Shown: positions 24,954 to 35,710, numbered from the stretch's first letter. The stretch is 64,000 bases of DNA from Paraburkholderia franconis (GCF_009362735.1 NZ_WHNP01000011.1:1-64000), one strand, 5' to 3'. A program made the numbers and translations. Notes: generated by a model not told the origin, from the sequence alone.

Positions 24954-27866
24954 TCAGCCCGTCGCGCCGAACCCCGATGCGATGCAGTTGATCGACAGCA
25001 GCAGCGGCACCTGGTACGCGCGCCGCTGCCGTTCCGTCTGTGCCGAACGGTAGAGGCGAAGCAGTTCGATCTGCTGCCGGCTGACGAGGTCGATGGCAGG
25101 CAGGCGCCGCTCGAGGCGGGCGCTGAACTTCGGAAAGCGCGTGCCCACTCCGGACGAACCCGTCACCCGATTCACCATCTTCACGATGAGCCGGTATTCG
25201 GCTTCGATCTGCGCGAAGATCGTCTCGCGGATCTGCTCGTCCGGCACGAGGCTCGCGTATTCGCGCGCAATGTCGAGGTTCACCTGGGCCAGCGTCTTTT
25301 CTACTTCGTCGATGACGAGCCGGAACAGCCGCGATTCGTCGAACATCCGCCGTAGCAGATCGAGTCCGCGGTCGTGACGCACGGAAAGAAAGCCTTCGAT
25401 CGCGCTGCCCACGCCGTACCAGCCCGTCAGCGCGTGACGGTTCTGCGCCCAGGCGAACACCCACGGAATCGCGCGCAGATCCTGCAAGCTTTTTGCACCG
25501 AAGCGGCGGGCAGGGCGCGAGCCCATGTTGAGCATCGACAGCTCTTCGAGCGGGCTCGCCGCCTGGAAATACGCAAGCATGCCCGGCTGCTCGATGAACT
25601 TCGCGTACGCGGCCCGCGACGCGCCAGAGAGTGCTTCCATCGCCTCGTCGAATTCGCCCTTGGGCAGCAACGCTTCTTCGCGTTCAGACTTCAGTGTGTG
25701 TTCGAGCACGCTCGACGCCAGCAACTCGACGTGATACTGGGCCGTGCCGCGATTCGCGTATTTGAACGACACCACTTCGCCCTGTTCGGTCACGCGAAAG
25801 CGTCCGTTGACGGAACCGGCGGGCAACGCGGCAATCGCGCGGCCGGCGGGGATGCCGCCCCGGCTCACGGAACCGCCGCGTCCATGGAAGAACGCGATCG
25901 CGATGCCGAGTTCGTCGCCAAGCCGCTTGATCTTCGTCTGCGCCTTCGACAGCTCCCAGTTGCTCGCGAAGAATCCGCCATCCTTGTTCGAATCGGAATA
26001 GCCGATCATGATCTCCTGCACGCCGCCTTGCGCGCGGATGCTGCGGCGGACCATCGGCACGGCCAGCAGTTCGCGCAGAATTTCGGGCGCGCGGCGCAGG
26101 TCGTCGATGGTTTCGAGCAACGGCACGACGGGCAGCGTGCAGCTTTCCGTTCCCGCTGCGTCGGAAAAGAGACCGGCCTCCTTCGCAAGCAGATAGACGC
26201 CGAGCACATCGCTCGCCCGATGCGTCATGCTCAGGATGAACGCGCCGAATGCGTTGCGATCCACCTGCTGGCGCATCTCCCGCACGGTGCGGAAAATCTG
26301 CAGCGTCTGTGCCTCTTCGGGCGGCAGCGACTGGAAACGGCGCTCGCGTTCCGCTTCGCTGTCCGACGGCTGACCGAGTTCGCTGAGGAGCCACGCTTTC
26401 CATTCGTGCGAGTCGCTCGCGGGCGGCTCGCCGGACGTGCCGCAGGTCGCACGCCACAACGCGCGCAGCGTTTGCTCGATGACCGTCGTGTTCTGACGCA
26501 GGTCGAGCTGCACGGTGCTGAAGCGGAACGTCTCCACTTCGTGCCGCAATGGTCGAATGAGCATCCGCGCGAGTTGACCGCTTTCCGTCGCGAAGAGCGT
26601 CTGCTCGATGACGAGCAGATCGGCCGCAAGCTCGTCGGCGCTCGTGTAGCCGCCCTGAACGGGCGTGCCATCGGCAGGACGGCTCGCGTTGGCGAGCGTC
26701 GCATCGAGGCGGCGCAAGATGCACGTCAGATATTGGCGGAACAGTTCACCCGGGTTGCGCGATGCAATCGACGTGGGTTCGCCGCTCGCCATCAGCGCGC
26801 GCGCCAGTGACTCGTGGAAGCTGTCCGGCACGGGCAGCGCCTCCGACGTGATGCTCAGCATCTGCGTCAGTTCGGCGAGACGCAGCCGATAGCGCTTCAG
26901 ACACGCCAGCCGGTTCTCGTGCAGCGTCGCACGCGTGACGCTGTCATCGACGAACGGATTGCCGTCGCGGTCTCCACCTATCCACGAACCGAAGTGGAAG
27001 AAGCGCGGCATGTCGAAGCGCTCGCCCGGATAGTGGCGCTCGAGCGCGCCCTGCAGCTTGTCGAACAGCAGCGGCACGGCCTCGAACAGCGTCTCGCCGA
27101 AGAAGTGCAGTCCCCACGCGACTTCCTGCGCAACCGTGGGCTTTTCGAGCCGCAACTCGCCGCTCATCCACAACAGCTCGATATCGTTCCTGAGCGCGAG
27201 GATCAGCGTGTAGCGTTCGCGAGGCGTCCAGCGCGGCGATTCGAGTTCCATCAGGCGCCGGTAGATGCGCCGGTGGATTTCGAGCACCGTGACGCGCTTC
27301 GCTTCCGTCGGGTGGGCCGTCAGCACGGGGCGTACTTTCATATGACTGAGCGCGTCGCGCACTTCGCTGGCGGGAACGCCTGCGCCGGCGACCTCGGCAA
27401 TCACACGCGCGAACGAATCGGGCAGCCGGTCATAGCCACCATCGATTTCGATCTCGCGGCGCCGGCGCATCGCGGTGCTCTGCTCGGCGATGCTGAGCAG
27501 CTGGAACCACATGCCCTGTGCCTGCAGCATGCGCCGCAGCACGACGCGCGCGGTGCGGTCGTCCATCCGCTCGCGCATCAGCTCGCTCATCGATTCGTGC
27601 GCGGACTCGCCGCGCAGCGTGCGTTCGACTTCAGGCTGACGGACGTGCGCAATGTCGCGCAACAGTTCCGACAGCAGGTCGATCACGGCGTGTTCATAGT
27701 CGTCCGCGCTGAGCGTGGGCAGCGACGCCGACGCAGACGCGAGCTTATGCAGCCCGTCGGCGTCGGCGTGCCTGCCCGCGTGAAGGGGGCGCACAGCCTC
27801 GACGCGCGGCGAGTCGGGCTGTGTGTCGATGCCGTAGCCCCAGTCAGGCAACGCGGCGCGCGACAT
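24954..27866 (-). CDS. ppc: Phosphoenolpyruvate carboxylase
   Basis: A 970-residue PEPC. The catalytic His lies in VLTAHPTEAKRVTVLE (His at about 185); the substrate loops are GYSDSNKDGGFFASNWEL (about 620) and FFHGRGGSVSRGGIPAG (about 660); and LRAIPWVFAWAQNRHALTGW follows later. The extreme C-terminus is ASGFGATG instead of the more usual ...RNTG. It carboxylates PEP to oxaloacetate, the CO2-fixing step of the serine cycle. The ATG at 27866 overlaps the mtkB stop by 23 bp; an upstream alternative at 27920 would overlap more. Position between mcl and the malate thiokinase genes matches serine-cycle operons. Confidence 0.95.
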   Translation of the reverse strand: MSRAALPDWGYGIDTQPDSPRVEAVRPLHAGRHADADGLHKLASASASLPTLSADDYEHAVIDLLSELLRDIAHVRQPEVERTLRGESAHESMSELMRERMDDRTARVVLRRMLQAQGMWFQLLSIAEQSTAMRRRREIEIDGGYDRLPDSFARVIAEVAGAGVPASEVRDALSHMKVRPVLTAHPTEAKRVTVLEIHRRIYRRLMELESPRWTPRERYTLILALRNDIELLWMSGELRLEKPTVAQEVAWGLHFFGETLFEAVPLLFDKLQGALERHYPGERFDMPRFFHFGSWIGGDRDGNPFVDDSVTRATLHENRLACLKRYRLRLAELTQMLSITSEALPVPDSFHESLARALMASGEPTSIASRNPGELFRQYLTCILRRLDATLANASRPADGTPVQGGYTSADELAADLLVIEQTLFATESGQLARMLIRPLRHEVETFRFSTVQLDLRQNTTVIEQTLRALWRATCGTSGEPPASDSHEWKAWLLSELGQPSDSEAERERRFQSLPPEEAQTLQIFRTVREMRQQVDRNAFGAFILSMTHRASDVLGVYLLAKEAGLFSDAAGTESCTLPVVPLLETIDDLRRAPEILRELLAVPMVRRSIRAQGGVQEIMIGYSDSNKDGGFFASNWELSKAQTKIKRLGDELGIAIAFFHGRGGSVSRGGIPAGRAIAALPAGSVNGRFRVTEQGEVVSFKYANRGTAQYHVELLASSVLEHTLKSEREEALLPKGEFDEAMEALSGASRAAYAKFIEQPGMLAYFQAASPLEELSMLNMGSRPARRFGAKSLQDLRAIPWVFAWAQNRHALTGWYGVGSAIEGFLSVRHDRGLDLLRRMFDESRLFRLVIDEVEKTLAQVNLDIAREYASLVPDEQIRETIFAQIEAEYRLIVKMVNRVTGSSGVGTRFPKFSARLERRLPAIDLVSRQQIELLRLYRSAQTERQRRAYQVPLLLSINCIASGFGATG

Positions 27867-28749
27867 TGTCTTCGAGCACGGAGGCAGCGGTGGAACCCAG
27901 CTCGGATGCGCTGGGCGCAACCGAGAGGCCGTAGGACTTCATGATTTCCGCTTTCTCGGCTGCACTGTCGCCCGCTGCCGAGATGATCGCGCCCGCGTGT
28001 CCCATGCGCCGTCCCTTCGGCGCCGTGAGACCGGCCACATAGCCGACGACGGGCTTCGTCATATGCTCGCTGACCCACTTCGCGGCTTCCGCTTCCTGCG
28101 GGCCGCCGATCTCGCCGATCATCATGACGGCCTCGGTCTCGGGGTCCTGCTCGAACAGCTTCAGATGATCGAGGAACGAGCTGCCGTTGATGGGATCGCC
28201 GCCGATGCCCACGCTCGTCGTGACGCCAAGGCCGAGCGCGTTGAGCTGCGCGGCGGCTTCGTAGCCGAGCGTGCCCGAGCGCGACACGATGCCGATATTG
28301 CCGCGCCGGTAGATGTGTCCCGGCATGATGCCGAGCATCGCGCGTCCGGCGCTGATGATGCCCGCGCAATTCGGGCCGACCACCATCGTGCGGGTTTCCT
28401 TCGGATAGCGCAGCAGATAGCGCTTGACGCGCATCATGTCCTGAGCCGGAATGCCGTCCGTAATGACGCAGACGAGCTTCAGCCCTGCGTCGGCGGCTTC
28501 CATGATGGCATCGGCGCAATAGGGCGGCGGCACGAACACGAGGCTTGCCGTTGCGCCCGTTTCGCGCACGGCGTCTTTCACGGTGTCGAATACGGGGCGC
28601 TCGAGATGCCGATGTCCGCCTTTGCCCGGCGTCACGCCGCCGACCACGTTGGTCCCGTACGCGATCATCTCTTTCGCGTGGAACGATGCCTTGTCGCCCG
28701 TGAAGCCTTGCACGATCACACGGGTGGTTTCGTCGATCAGGATGCTCAT
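27844..28749 (-). CDS. mtkB: Malate-CoA ligase alpha subunit (malate thiokinase, SucD-like)
   Basis: A 301-residue SucD-type subunit. CoA-binding Rossmann part begins SILIDETTRVIVQGFTGDKA; GTNVVGGVTPGKGGH follows; and the phosphohistidine region is GRRMGHAGAIISAAGDSAAE with His in GHAGAII. It starts with AGGAGAACGGAC upstream. With MtkA it forms malyl-CoA from malate, CoA and ATP. Succinyl-CoA synthetase is the sequence alternative, but TCA-cycle sucCD would not normally sit between ppc and hprA. Confidence 0.9.
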   Translation of the reverse strand: MSILIDETTRVIVQGFTGDKASFHAKEMIAYGTNVVGGVTPGKGGHRHLERPVFDTVKDAVRETGATASLVFVPPPYCADAIMEAADAGLKLVCVITDGIPAQDMMRVKRYLLRYPKETRTMVVGPNCAGIISAGRAMLGIMPGHIYRRGNIGIVSRSGTLGYEAAAQLNALGLGVTTSVGIGGDPINGSSFLDHLKLFEQDPETEAVMMIGEIGGPQEAEAAKWVSEHMTKPVVGYVAGLTAPKGRRMGHAGAIISAAGDSAAEKAEIMKSYGLSVAPSASELGSTAASVLEDNVARRVA

Positions 28750-28760
28750 GTCCGTTCTCC

Positions 28761-29948
28761 TTATCTGTGATTGCCGGCCTGGCGCGCGCGATGCGCCTTG
28801 GCGGCCTCGACGGCCTTTTGCGCCGCCTCCAGCAGTGATTGAGCCGCGATGATGGGTAGGCCGCTTTCCTTGATGATGCGTCGTCCCTCTTCGACGTTCG
28901 TACCCGCGAGCCGCACGACGAGGGGCACTCTCAGTCCGCGTGCCGCCTGCACGACGCCCTCGGCGACCCAGTCGCAGCGATTGATGCCGGCGAAGATATT
29001 GACGAGCACGGCCGACACGTTCTGGTCGGACAGCACGAGGCGAAACGCGGCCGCCACGCGCTCGGGCGACGCGCCGCCGCCGACGTCGAGGAAGTTGGCG
29101 GGTTCGCCGCCCGCGTACTTGATGGTGTCCATAGTCGCCATGGCGAGGCCGGCGCCGTTGATGATGCAGCCGATGTCGCCATCGAGCCCGACGTAGTTCA
29201 GGCCGAACTGCGCGGCTTCCGCTTCGCGCGGATCTTCCTGCGCGGCGTCGCGCATCTCCGACACGTGCGGGTGGCGGAACAGGCCGTTGTCGTCGAACGA
29301 GACCTTGGCGTCGAGGGCGATCACGCGATCGTCAGCCGTCACGACGAGCGGATTGATTTCGACCATCGTCGCGTCGAGGTCGCGAAACGCGCGATACGCG
29401 CCCATGATCGCGGAGACGGCGCGGCTGACCTGCTTGATGTTCAGGCCAAGGCCGAAAGCGAGCTCACGCGCCTGGAAGAGCTGCAAGCCGACTGCGGGCT
29501 CGACCACCGTCTGAAGCACGGCTTCCGGATTCGTCCGCACGACCTCTTCGATATCCATGCCGCCCTGCGACGACGCGATGACGCGCACGCGTTCCGCCTT
29601 CCGGTCGAGCACGATGCCGAGATAGATCTCGCGTTCGAACTTCTCCGCGACTTCGACGTACACACGCTCGACGACCTTGCCTTCCGGTCCCGTTTGCGCC
29701 GTCACAAGATGCTTGCCGAACAGCGAGTTCGCCGCTTCGTGCACGTCGTGATAGGTCTCGCACAGCTTGATGCCGCCCGCCTTGCCGCGCGCGCCCGAAT
29801 GGATCTGCGCCTTGACGGCCCAGTGCCAGCCGCCGAGTTCCGTCGCGCAATAGACCGCCTGATCCGGCGTGTAGGCGACCGCGCCGCGCTGGATCGGCAC
29901 GCCGAAGCCAGCCAGCAGATCTTTGGCCTGATACTCGTGAATGTCCAT
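28761..29948 (-). CDS. mtkA: Malate-CoA ligase beta subunit (malate thiokinase, SucC-like)
   Basis: A 395-residue ATP-grasp subunit beginning [20 protein letters not shown]. The segment [20 protein letters not shown] and later [20 protein letters not shown] and [20 protein letters not shown] are the ATP-grasp and CoA-ligase signatures. It is followed 11 bp later by mtkB. The start at 29948 is the family start; the frame stays open upstream without meaning. It makes malyl-CoA together with MtkB for cleavage by Mcl. Confidence 0.92.
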   Translation of the reverse strand: MDIHEYQAKDLLAGFGVPIQRGAVAYTPDQAVYCATELGGWHWAVKAQIHSGARGKAGGIKLCETYHDVHEAANSLFGKHLVTAQTGPEGKVVERVYVEVAEKFEREIYLGIVLDRKAERVRVIASSQGGMDIEEVVRTNPEAVLQTVVEPAVGLQLFQARELAFGLGLNIKQVSRAVSAIMGAYRAFRDLDATMVEINPLVVTADDRVIALDAKVSFDDNGLFRHPHVSEMRDAAQEDPREAEAAQFGLNYVGLDGDIGCIINGAGLAMATMDTIKYAGGEPANFLDVGGGASPERVAAAFRLVLSDQNVSAVLVNIFAGINRCDWVAEGVVQAARGLRVPLVVRLAGTNVEEGRRIIKESGLPIIAAQSLLEAAQKAVEAAKAHRARQAGNHR

Positions 29949-30019
29949 ATCGATGTCTCCGTGGTATTGCTCGTTTCCGTTGCTGGTTTCCGTTGCGTGG
30001 TTGCGTGGCTCCGTGGCCG

Positions 30020-30976
30020 TCAGATCACGAGATTGCGAGCCTCGCCGCGCGCGAATGCCTCGATGTTCTCGATCAGCTGGTCGGCGAGCGACTGCATCGC
30101 GTCGTCGGAGGCCCACGCAACGTGGGGTGTGAGGATGAAATTGGGCAGATCGAGTTCGAGCAGCGGATTGCCCGCGACGGGCGGCTCCTGACTCAGCACG
30201 TCGAAGCCTGCTCCGGCAATCAGCCCTTCCTTGAGCGCCGTGGCGAGCGAGGCTTCGCAGACGAGCCCGCCGCGCGCCGTATTGATCAGCAGACAGTTGC
30301 GCTTCATGATGCGCAACTCGTCCAGTCCGATCAGATTGCGCGTGATGGGCGTGAGCGGCGTGTGCAGCGAGATCACGTCGGACGTGCGCAGCAGCGTGTC
30401 GAGCGGCACGTAGTCGAGCCCCGGCATGCGCGCGCGCTTCGAGTCGTGGGCGGCGAAGATCACACGCATGCCGAAGCCGCGCGCGATCTCAGCCGTGCCC
30501 TGACCGAGCGCGCCGCCGCCGATGATGCCGAGCGTCGAGCCGTGCAGATCGCGGATCGGGTGATCGAAGAAGCAGAACTGCTTCGTCGTTTGCCAGCGTC
30601 CGCGCTGCACGTCGCTGCGGTAGGCGAGCAGGTTGCGCCGCAATGCGAGGATCAGCGCGAACGTGTGCTCGGGCACCGTGTGGGTCGCATAGCCGCGAAT
30701 GTTCGCGACGGCGATGCCGCGCTCGCGACAGTACGTCGTATCGACACAGTCGTAGCCCGTCGCCGCCACCGCGATCATCTTGACCGACGGATGCCTGTCG
30801 AGCACGTTGGCCCGCAGCGGCACCTTGTTGGTGATCGCAATGGTGGCGCCTTCGAGCCGCTGCGCGACCTCGTGTTCCGAGGTCGATGCGTACTGGACCC
30901 AGCGATGTGCGAACGTCGGGCGCCGGACGTCGGCATTCAGCGTGGAACGGTCGAGAAAGACGATGTCGTGTTGCAT
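30020..30976 (-). CDS. hprA: Hydroxypyruvate reductase (D-2-hydroxyacid dehydrogenase family)
   Basis: A 318-residue NAD(P)-dependent D-2-hydroxyacid dehydrogenase. The nucleotide motif is [20 protein letters not shown] (about 148-167). The catalytic Arg is in [20 protein letters not shown], the Glu in [16 protein letters not shown] and the His in [10 protein letters not shown]. In the serine cycle it reduces hydroxypyruvate, made by SgaA, to glycerate. It lies between mtkA and sgaA on the same strand, with gaps of about 70-90 bp. Glycerate kinase, the next step, is not in the window. Confidence 0.92.
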   Translation of the reverse strand: MQHDIVFLDRSTLNADVRRPTFAHRWVQYASTSEHEVAQRLEGATIAITNKVPLRANVLDRHPSVKMIAVAATGYDCVDTTYCRERGIAVANIRGYATHTVPEHTFALILALRRNLLAYRSDVQRGRWQTTKQFCFFDHPIRDLHGSTLGIIGGGALGQGTAEIARGFGMRVIFAAHDSKRARMPGLDYVPLDTLLRTSDVISLHTPLTPITRNLIGLDELRIMKRNCLLINTARGGLVCEASLATALKEGLIAGAGFDVLSQEPPVAGNPLLELDLPNFILTPHVAWASDDAMQSLADQLIENIEAFARGEARNLVI

Positions 30977-31063
30977 GATGTCGTGGCTGCCGTGATGTGA
31001 GCGGGAAGAGTCGCGACCCGACGCGTGTGCATCGGATCGCCGCGATCGCTGCGATTGTCGCGA

Positions 31064-32332
31064 TCAAGCAGCGGCGACGCGGCGCACGGCGGGCTGTGCG
31101 GGCGGCTGCGTTGTCGCCTGTGCCGCTGCCTGCGCGTCCGCCGCATGCGTGCGCCAGTACTGTCCGGCCGCGCCGACGCCGCTGCCCGGGCGCACTTCGA
31201 TACCGGCATCGAGCATGGCCATCTCCGCGCCCGCGATCGCGCTCACCAGCATCAGTTCGTTCAGATCGCCGAGGTGGCCGATGCGGAACACCTTGCCCGC
31301 GACCTTCGAAAGCCCCGCGCCGAGCGCGAGGTTATAGCGGCGATACGCCGTGTCGATCACCTGCGCGGCGTTGAACCCTTCCGGCACGACGATCGCGGAC
31401 ACCGTATCGGAGTGCCACTTCGGCGCCTTCGCGCACACGTCGAGTCCCCAGCCTTCGGTGACGGCGGCGCGCACGCCCGACGCGAGATAGTGATGGCGCG
31501 CAAAGACGTTTTCGAGCCCTTCCTGGAACAGCAGATCGAGCGCGGCGCGCAGCCCGTACATCAGCGAAAGGGCAGGCGTGTACGGGAAATAGCCCGTTGC
31601 GTTGGCGCGCACCATGTCGGCGAGATCGAAGTAGCAGCGGCGCGATTTCGCGTGCGCGATGGTCTTCAGCGCTTTCTGGCTCACGCACAGGATGCCGAGG
31701 CCAGCAGGCAGCATCAGACCTTTCTGCGAACCCGTCACGGCCAGATCGACGCCCCATTCGTCCATGCGGAAATCGATGCAGCCAATCGAACTCACGCCAT
31801 CGACGAAGAGCAACGCGGGATGACCTGCGTCATCCATCGCGCGGCGCAGCGCGCCGATATCGCTCGTCACACCCGTTGCCGTTTCGTTGTGACAGGCGAG
31901 AATGCCCTTGATCGTGTGCTGGCGGTCCGCCTTCAGAATCTCCGCGATGCGTTCGACGGGCACGCCTTCGCCCCAGTCGACATCGAGAATCTCGACATCG
32001 AAGCCAAGGCGCTGCGCCATGTCGGCCCACAGATGGCTGAACTGGCCGAAGCGCGGCACGAGCAGCCGGTCACCGGGCGACAGCGTGTTTGTGAGCGCCG
32101 CCTCCCATGCGCCCGTGCCCGACGACGGGAAAATGAACGGCTGGCCTTCGTCTGTCCGATAGATCTTCTTCAGATCGGAGAGCAGTCCATGCGCCAGTTC
32201 GGGAAATTTCGTCGAGCGGTGGTCTTCCATTGACACGACCATCGCGCGCTGCACGGCGTCGGGAATATTCGTCGGGCCGGGAACGGCGAGGATGTTGCGT
32301 CCGGGGATGCGCGTGCCTGAAGTATTCGACAT
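31064..32332 (-). CDS. sgaA: Serine-glyoxylate aminotransferase
   Basis: A 422-residue class-V aminotransferase. N-terminal GRNILAVPGPTNIPDAVQRA is typical for serine-glyoxylate aminotransferase; the PLP Lys is in LAVTGSQKGLMLPAGLG (about 204), with the Asp in LFVDGVSSIGCIDFRMDEWG before it. It has AAGGAGACAAACC before the ATG. It converts serine plus glyoxylate to hydroxypyruvate plus glycine. The C-terminus is an Ala/Gln/Pro-rich tail of about 25 residues that looks unstructured. Confidence 0.94.
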   Translation of the reverse strand: MSNTSGTRIPGRNILAVPGPTNIPDAVQRAMVVSMEDHRSTKFPELAHGLLSDLKKIYRTDEGQPFIFPSSGTGAWEAALTNTLSPGDRLLVPRFGQFSHLWADMAQRLGFDVEILDVDWGEGVPVERIAEILKADRQHTIKGILACHNETATGVTSDIGALRRAMDDAGHPALLFVDGVSSIGCIDFRMDEWGVDLAVTGSQKGLMLPAGLGILCVSQKALKTIAHAKSRRCYFDLADMVRANATGYFPYTPALSLMYGLRAALDLLFQEGLENVFARHHYLASGVRAAVTEGWGLDVCAKAPKWHSDTVSAIVVPEGFNAAQVIDTAYRRYNLALGAGLSKVAGKVFRIGHLGDLNELMLVSAIAGAEMAMLDAGIEVRPGSGVGAAGQYWRTHAADAQAAAQATTQPPAQPAVRRVAAA

Positions 32333-32387
32333 GGTTTGTCTCCTTGAGTGATGGGCTTTGAGAATCCGTTCGAAGGGCTTGCGTATT

Positions 32388-33710
32388 TCAGCGGGCTGTG
32401 TGACTTGCGGCCGCGCTGTCGTCCCGCGATGCGGGTGCGTCGTGGCGCAGCGCGTCGGGTGCGTCGCGATAGACGGGGAACTTCGCGGTGAGCGCGAGCA
32501 CGGCGTCGGCTGTGCGGCGGATCACGAGATCGTTGCCGGGCGCGTCGAGCACATCGGCGATCAGATGCGCGAGCTGTTGCGCCTCGGCTTCGCGCAAGCC
32601 CCGCGTCGTGATGGCTGGCGAGCCGATGCGCACGCCGCTCGTGACGAAGGGCTTTTGCGGATCGTTCGGAATCGCGTTCTTGTTGACCGTGATGAACGCG
32701 CGGCCAAGCGCGGCTTCCGCCTCTTTGCCCGTCACGTTCTTCGCGCGCAGATCGACGAGGAACACATGGGAATCGGTGCGCCCCGACACGATCCGCAAGC
32801 CGCGTTGCTGAAGCGTCTGCGCGATGGCCCGCGCGTTGACGAGCACCTGTTGCTGGTATTCGCGGAAGTCGTCCGTCATCGCTTCGCGCAACGCGGCGGC
32901 CTTGCCCGCGATCACATGCATCAGCGGGCCGCCCTGGATGCCGGGGAAGATCGTCGAATCGATTGCCTTGGCTCTCTGCGCGCTGGCGAGAATCAGGCCG
33001 CCGCGCGGACCGCGCAGCGTCTTGTGCGTGGTGGTGGTCACATAGTCCGCGATGCCGACCGGGCTCGGATAAAGTCCCGCTGCGACGAGACCCGCGTAGT
33101 GCGCCATATCGACGAGCAGGGTCGCGCCCACACTGTCGGCGATTGCACGAAAACGCTGCCAGTCGATCACGAGCGAGTACGCGGACGCGCCCGCGACGAT
33201 CATGCGCGGCTGATGCGTCTGCGCGAGTTTCTGCACTTCGTCGTAGTCGATTTCTTCCGTATCGGGATTGAGGCCGTACGACACGGCGTTGAACAGCTTG
33301 CCGCTGACGTTCACGGACGCGCCATGCGTGAGGTGTCCGCCGTGCGCGAGCGACATGCCGAGAATGGTGTCGCCGGGTTTCAGCGCGGACAGGTACACAG
33401 CCTGATTCGCCTGCGATCCCGAATGCGGCTGCACGTTCGCATACTCGGCGTTGAACAGCTGCTTCGCGCGGTCGATTGCGAGCTGCTCGACGACGTCGAC
33501 GTGTTCGCATCCGCCGTAATAACGGCGGCCCGGATAGCCCTCCGCATACTTGTTGGTCAGCTGCGATCCCTGTGCTTCGAGCACGGCGGGCGACGTGTAG
33601 TTTTCCGATGCGATCAGTTCGATGTGGTCCTGTTGACGCTGCGTTTCCGATGCGATGGCATGGCTCAATTCCGGGTCGGTGACAGCGAGCGTGTTTTTGT
33701 AGCTGAACAT
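32388..33710 (-). CDS. glyA: Serine hydroxymethyltransferase
   Basis: A 440-residue GlyA. Early motif [40 protein letters not shown], and PLP-Lys motif [19 protein letters not shown] (Lys at about 229). It condenses glycine with methylene-tetrahydrofolate to serine, the entry step of the serine cycle. The ATG at 33710 gives the family start [19 protein letters not shown] precedes it. It is the first gene of the minus-strand serine-cycle group and is transcribed away from a LysR regulator across a region with a LysR-type box. A Ser/Ala-rich C-terminal tail extends a little past the usual end. A housekeeping glyA is probably elsewhere. Confidence 0.95.
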   Translation of the reverse strand: MFSYKNTLAVTDPELSHAIASETQRQQDHIELIASENYTSPAVLEAQGSQLTNKYAEGYPGRRYYGGCEHVDVVEQLAIDRAKQLFNAEYANVQPHSGSQANQAVYLSALKPGDTILGMSLAHGGHLTHGASVNVSGKLFNAVSYGLNPDTEEIDYDEVQKLAQTHQPRMIVAGASAYSLVIDWQRFRAIADSVGATLLVDMAHYAGLVAAGLYPSPVGIADYVTTTTHKTLRGPRGGLILASAQRAKAIDSTIFPGIQGGPLMHVIAGKAAALREAMTDDFREYQQQVLVNARAIAQTLQQRGLRIVSGRTDSHVFLVDLRAKNVTGKEAEAALGRAFITVNKNAIPNDPQKPFVTSGVRIGSPAITTRGLREAEAQQLAHLIADVLDAPGNDLVIRRTADAVLALTAKFPVYRDAPDALRHDAPASRDDSAAASHTAR

Positions 33711-33808
33711 TTGTGAACCTCTCTCTTTCGTCCGTGTGTTTCTTCCGTTTTGCATTCCTGTTGAAACGATGGTAGAGGCGTGCCGTCAAAAACACTCATT
33801 CGGGTTAC

Positions 33809-33823
33809 TTATCCGACCCATAA
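33809..33823. promoter_or_regulatory. LysR-type box between glyA and the divergent regulator
   Basis: TTATCCGACCCATAA has the T-N11-A core with TTA/TAA ends expected of LysR-family (CbbR/QscR-like) binding sites. It is about 100 bp before glyA and about 140 bp before the regulator gene. Confidence 0.5.
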
Positions 33824-33965
33824 CCTCGTTTGTGTGCCTTGCGGGACGGGCGTGGCGCCTCGCGGAGTACCTCTTCTTGGGCATTGCGGACGTAGACCCG
33901 GCTGATACAGTTGAGGCGTGAAATCAAGCCGTTTTGGCCAAGCGTTCGGGAGGGTAGAGAGCGAG

Positions 33966-34889
33966 ATGCTGCACCTGACTTTGCGTCAGCTACGGGTGTT
34001 CGAAGCGAGCGCGCGCCACCTGAGCTTTTCGCGCGCAGCCGAGGAGCTTCATCTGACGCAACCCGGTGTTTCGTCACAACTGAAGCAGCTCGAAACGAGC
34101 ATTGGCATGCCGCTGTTCGAGCAGATCGGGCGGCGCGTCTTCCTGACTGCAGCGGGCAAGGAGCTGTACAGCCATACGCGGCTGCTCCAGCAGCAGTTAT
34201 CCGTCCTCGAAGAATCGCTCGACCAGTTGCGCGACATGAAGCAGGGCAAGCTGAAGGTGTCGCTGGTGAGCGGCACGGCCAACCCGCTTGCACTTCAGTT
34301 GATCGCGAAGTTCACGCGCGCGTTTCCGGGCGTGAGGGTGAGCCTGTCGGTCGGCAACAGGGAGTGCGTGCTGAACGAACTCGCGAGCAACCAGACGGAT
34401 CTCGCGATCATGGGGCTTCCGCCCGAAGGGCAAGGGCTCGCTGCCATGCGTGTGGCGAAGAATCCGCTCGTGATGATCGCGCCGCCCGATCATGTGCTCG
34501 TGCGCGAGCGCCGTATCGCGCTCGATGCGCTGGAACGCGAAACGTTCCTCGTGCGCGAGTCCGGTTCCGGCACGCGCCGCGCGATGGAGCGCTTCTTTGC
34601 CGAACACCGCATCAGTTTTCGTCCGGGCATGGAAGTGAGCAGCAACGAGGCCGTCAAATGGGCCGTGCAGGCGGGCATGGGTCTGTCGGTCGTTCCGCTT
34701 GCGACGATCATGGCCGAACTCGAAACGCTGCGGCTCAAGGTGCTCGACGTCGAGCACTTTCCGATCGTCCGGTATCTGTACCTGGTGCATCGCGAGAGCA
34801 AGCAGCTTTCTGCTGCCGCGTCCGCGTTCAGGGATAGCCTGATGAGCGGCGCGCGCGAGGCGGGCGAGCAGGTATTGATGGAGGCTTAG
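33966..34889 (+). CDS. LysR-family regulator (CbbR/QscR-like)
   Basis: A 307-residue LysR protein. The helix-turn-helix (about 1-65) reads LTLRQLRVFEASARHLSFSR and LHLTQPGVSSQLKQLETSIG; the effector domain (about 90-295) has SGTRRAMERFFAEH and VKWAVQAGMGLSVVPL as in CbbR proteins. In methylotrophs a CbbR-like LysR protein, QscR, controls serine-cycle genes; the divergent placement next to glyA makes that role likely here. The start at MLHLTLRQ (33966) is preferred over one 48 bp upstream because it matches the family N-terminus. Its 3' end overlaps the fhcC stop by 4 bp in convergent orientation. Confidence 0.88.
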   Translation: MLHLTLRQLRVFEASARHLSFSRAAEELHLTQPGVSSQLKQLETSIGMPLFEQIGRRVFLTAAGKELYSHTRLLQQQLSVLEESLDQLRDMKQGKLKVSLVSGTANPLALQLIAKFTRAFPGVRVSLSVGNRECVLNELASNQTDLAIMGLPPEGQGLAAMRVAKNPLVMIAPPDHVLVRERRIALDALERETFLVRESGSGTRRAMERFFAEHRISFRPGMEVSSNEAVKWAVQAGMGLSVVPLATIMAELETLRLKVLDVEHFPIVRYLYLVHRESKQLSAAASAFRDSLMSGAREAGEQVLMEA

Positions 34890-35710
34890 CCGGGCAACAG
34901 AATTTCTCCCTTGCCCTGAACCGATACATCGCCGCGCAGCCGCCGGGGCGCGTGATCGCGCGACAGCATCGCAAAAGCACCGCCCTCGCGCGCGAGCGTC
35001 GGAACGAGCAGCCGCCAGAATACGTCGATATCGCTGCTGTTTTCCGCGAAGCGCTGGGTCGGGGACCACCCGGAATCGAGCAGTAGCAGCGAGCCACGCC
35101 GCATCCCATAAGCCGGATGTTCGCCGATGCCGCCAGCAATGGCGATGGTGCCCGCGACCATCCGTGACGCGACGAACGCGCCCGTTGAACCGAAGACGAT
35201 GACCGTTCCGCGACGCATGCGGTCGCCGAGTCGCGCGCCCGCGTGGCCATGAATCACAAGCGTGCCGCCGCGCATGCCGTCCATGTCGCCTGGCAGCGCG
35301 GCGCCCGCGAAATCGCCCGTATTGCCGCGAATCTCGATGCGTCCGCCCGACAGTTCACACGCAGTAAAGCTCCCGCTATGACCTTCGACGATGATCGTCC
35401 CCGCGCTCATCTGCGTGCCTGCATAGTCGCCCGCATTGCCGTCGACGAGGATATGGCCCGCATCCATGCGCGAGCCGAGCCGGTCGAAGCGCTGCATATC
35501 GCCTTCGAACACAAGTTGCGCGGCGTCGCGGTTCGTTTCGCCGATATCGACCGCGAACAGATCGCCGACGCTGATCCGCTCTGCGCCGTGCCAAAGCGTG
35601 ATCACACTGATTGCACCCGCATCGAGTTGTGCGAGCCGTGCGGGCAGAAGCTCGCGTGCATCGATGCGCAACGCGGGTGCGTGCTTCAGACGTAACGTGA
35701 TGCGCTTCAT
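34886..35710 (-). CDS. fhcC: Formyltransferase/hydrolase complex subunit C
   Basis: A 274-residue protein of the formylmethanofuran dehydrogenase subunit C family. It is a beta-helix built of GXGXG-type repeats: ILVDGNAGDYAGTQMSAGTI, IIVEGHSGSFTACELSGGRI, LVIHGHAGARLGDRMRRGTV. In bacteria it is part of FhcABCD, which moves the formyl group from H4MPT to methanofuran and hydrolyses it to formate. Start MKRITLRLKH at 35710 overlaps the fhcD stop (ATGA). It is the last gene of fhcBADC. Confidence 0.93.
   Translation of the reverse strand: MKRITLRLKHAPALRIDARELLPARLAQLDAGAISVITLWHGAERISVGDLFAVDIGETNRDAAQLVFEGDMQRFDRLGSRMDAGHILVDGNAGDYAGTQMSAGTIIVEGHSGSFTACELSGGRIEIRGNTGDFAGAALPGDMDGMRGGTLVIHGHAGARLGDRMRRGTVIVFGSTGAFVASRMVAGTIAIAGGIGEHPAYGMRRGSLLLLDSGWSPTQRFAENSSDIDVFWRLLVPTLAREGGAFAMLSRDHAPRRLRGDVSVQGKGEILLPG

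Noticed and set aside
28761..29948. TCA-cycle succinyl-CoA synthetase (sucCD)
   Set aside because: Neighbours are mcl, ppc, hprA, sgaA and glyA, so malate thiokinase is the better reading.
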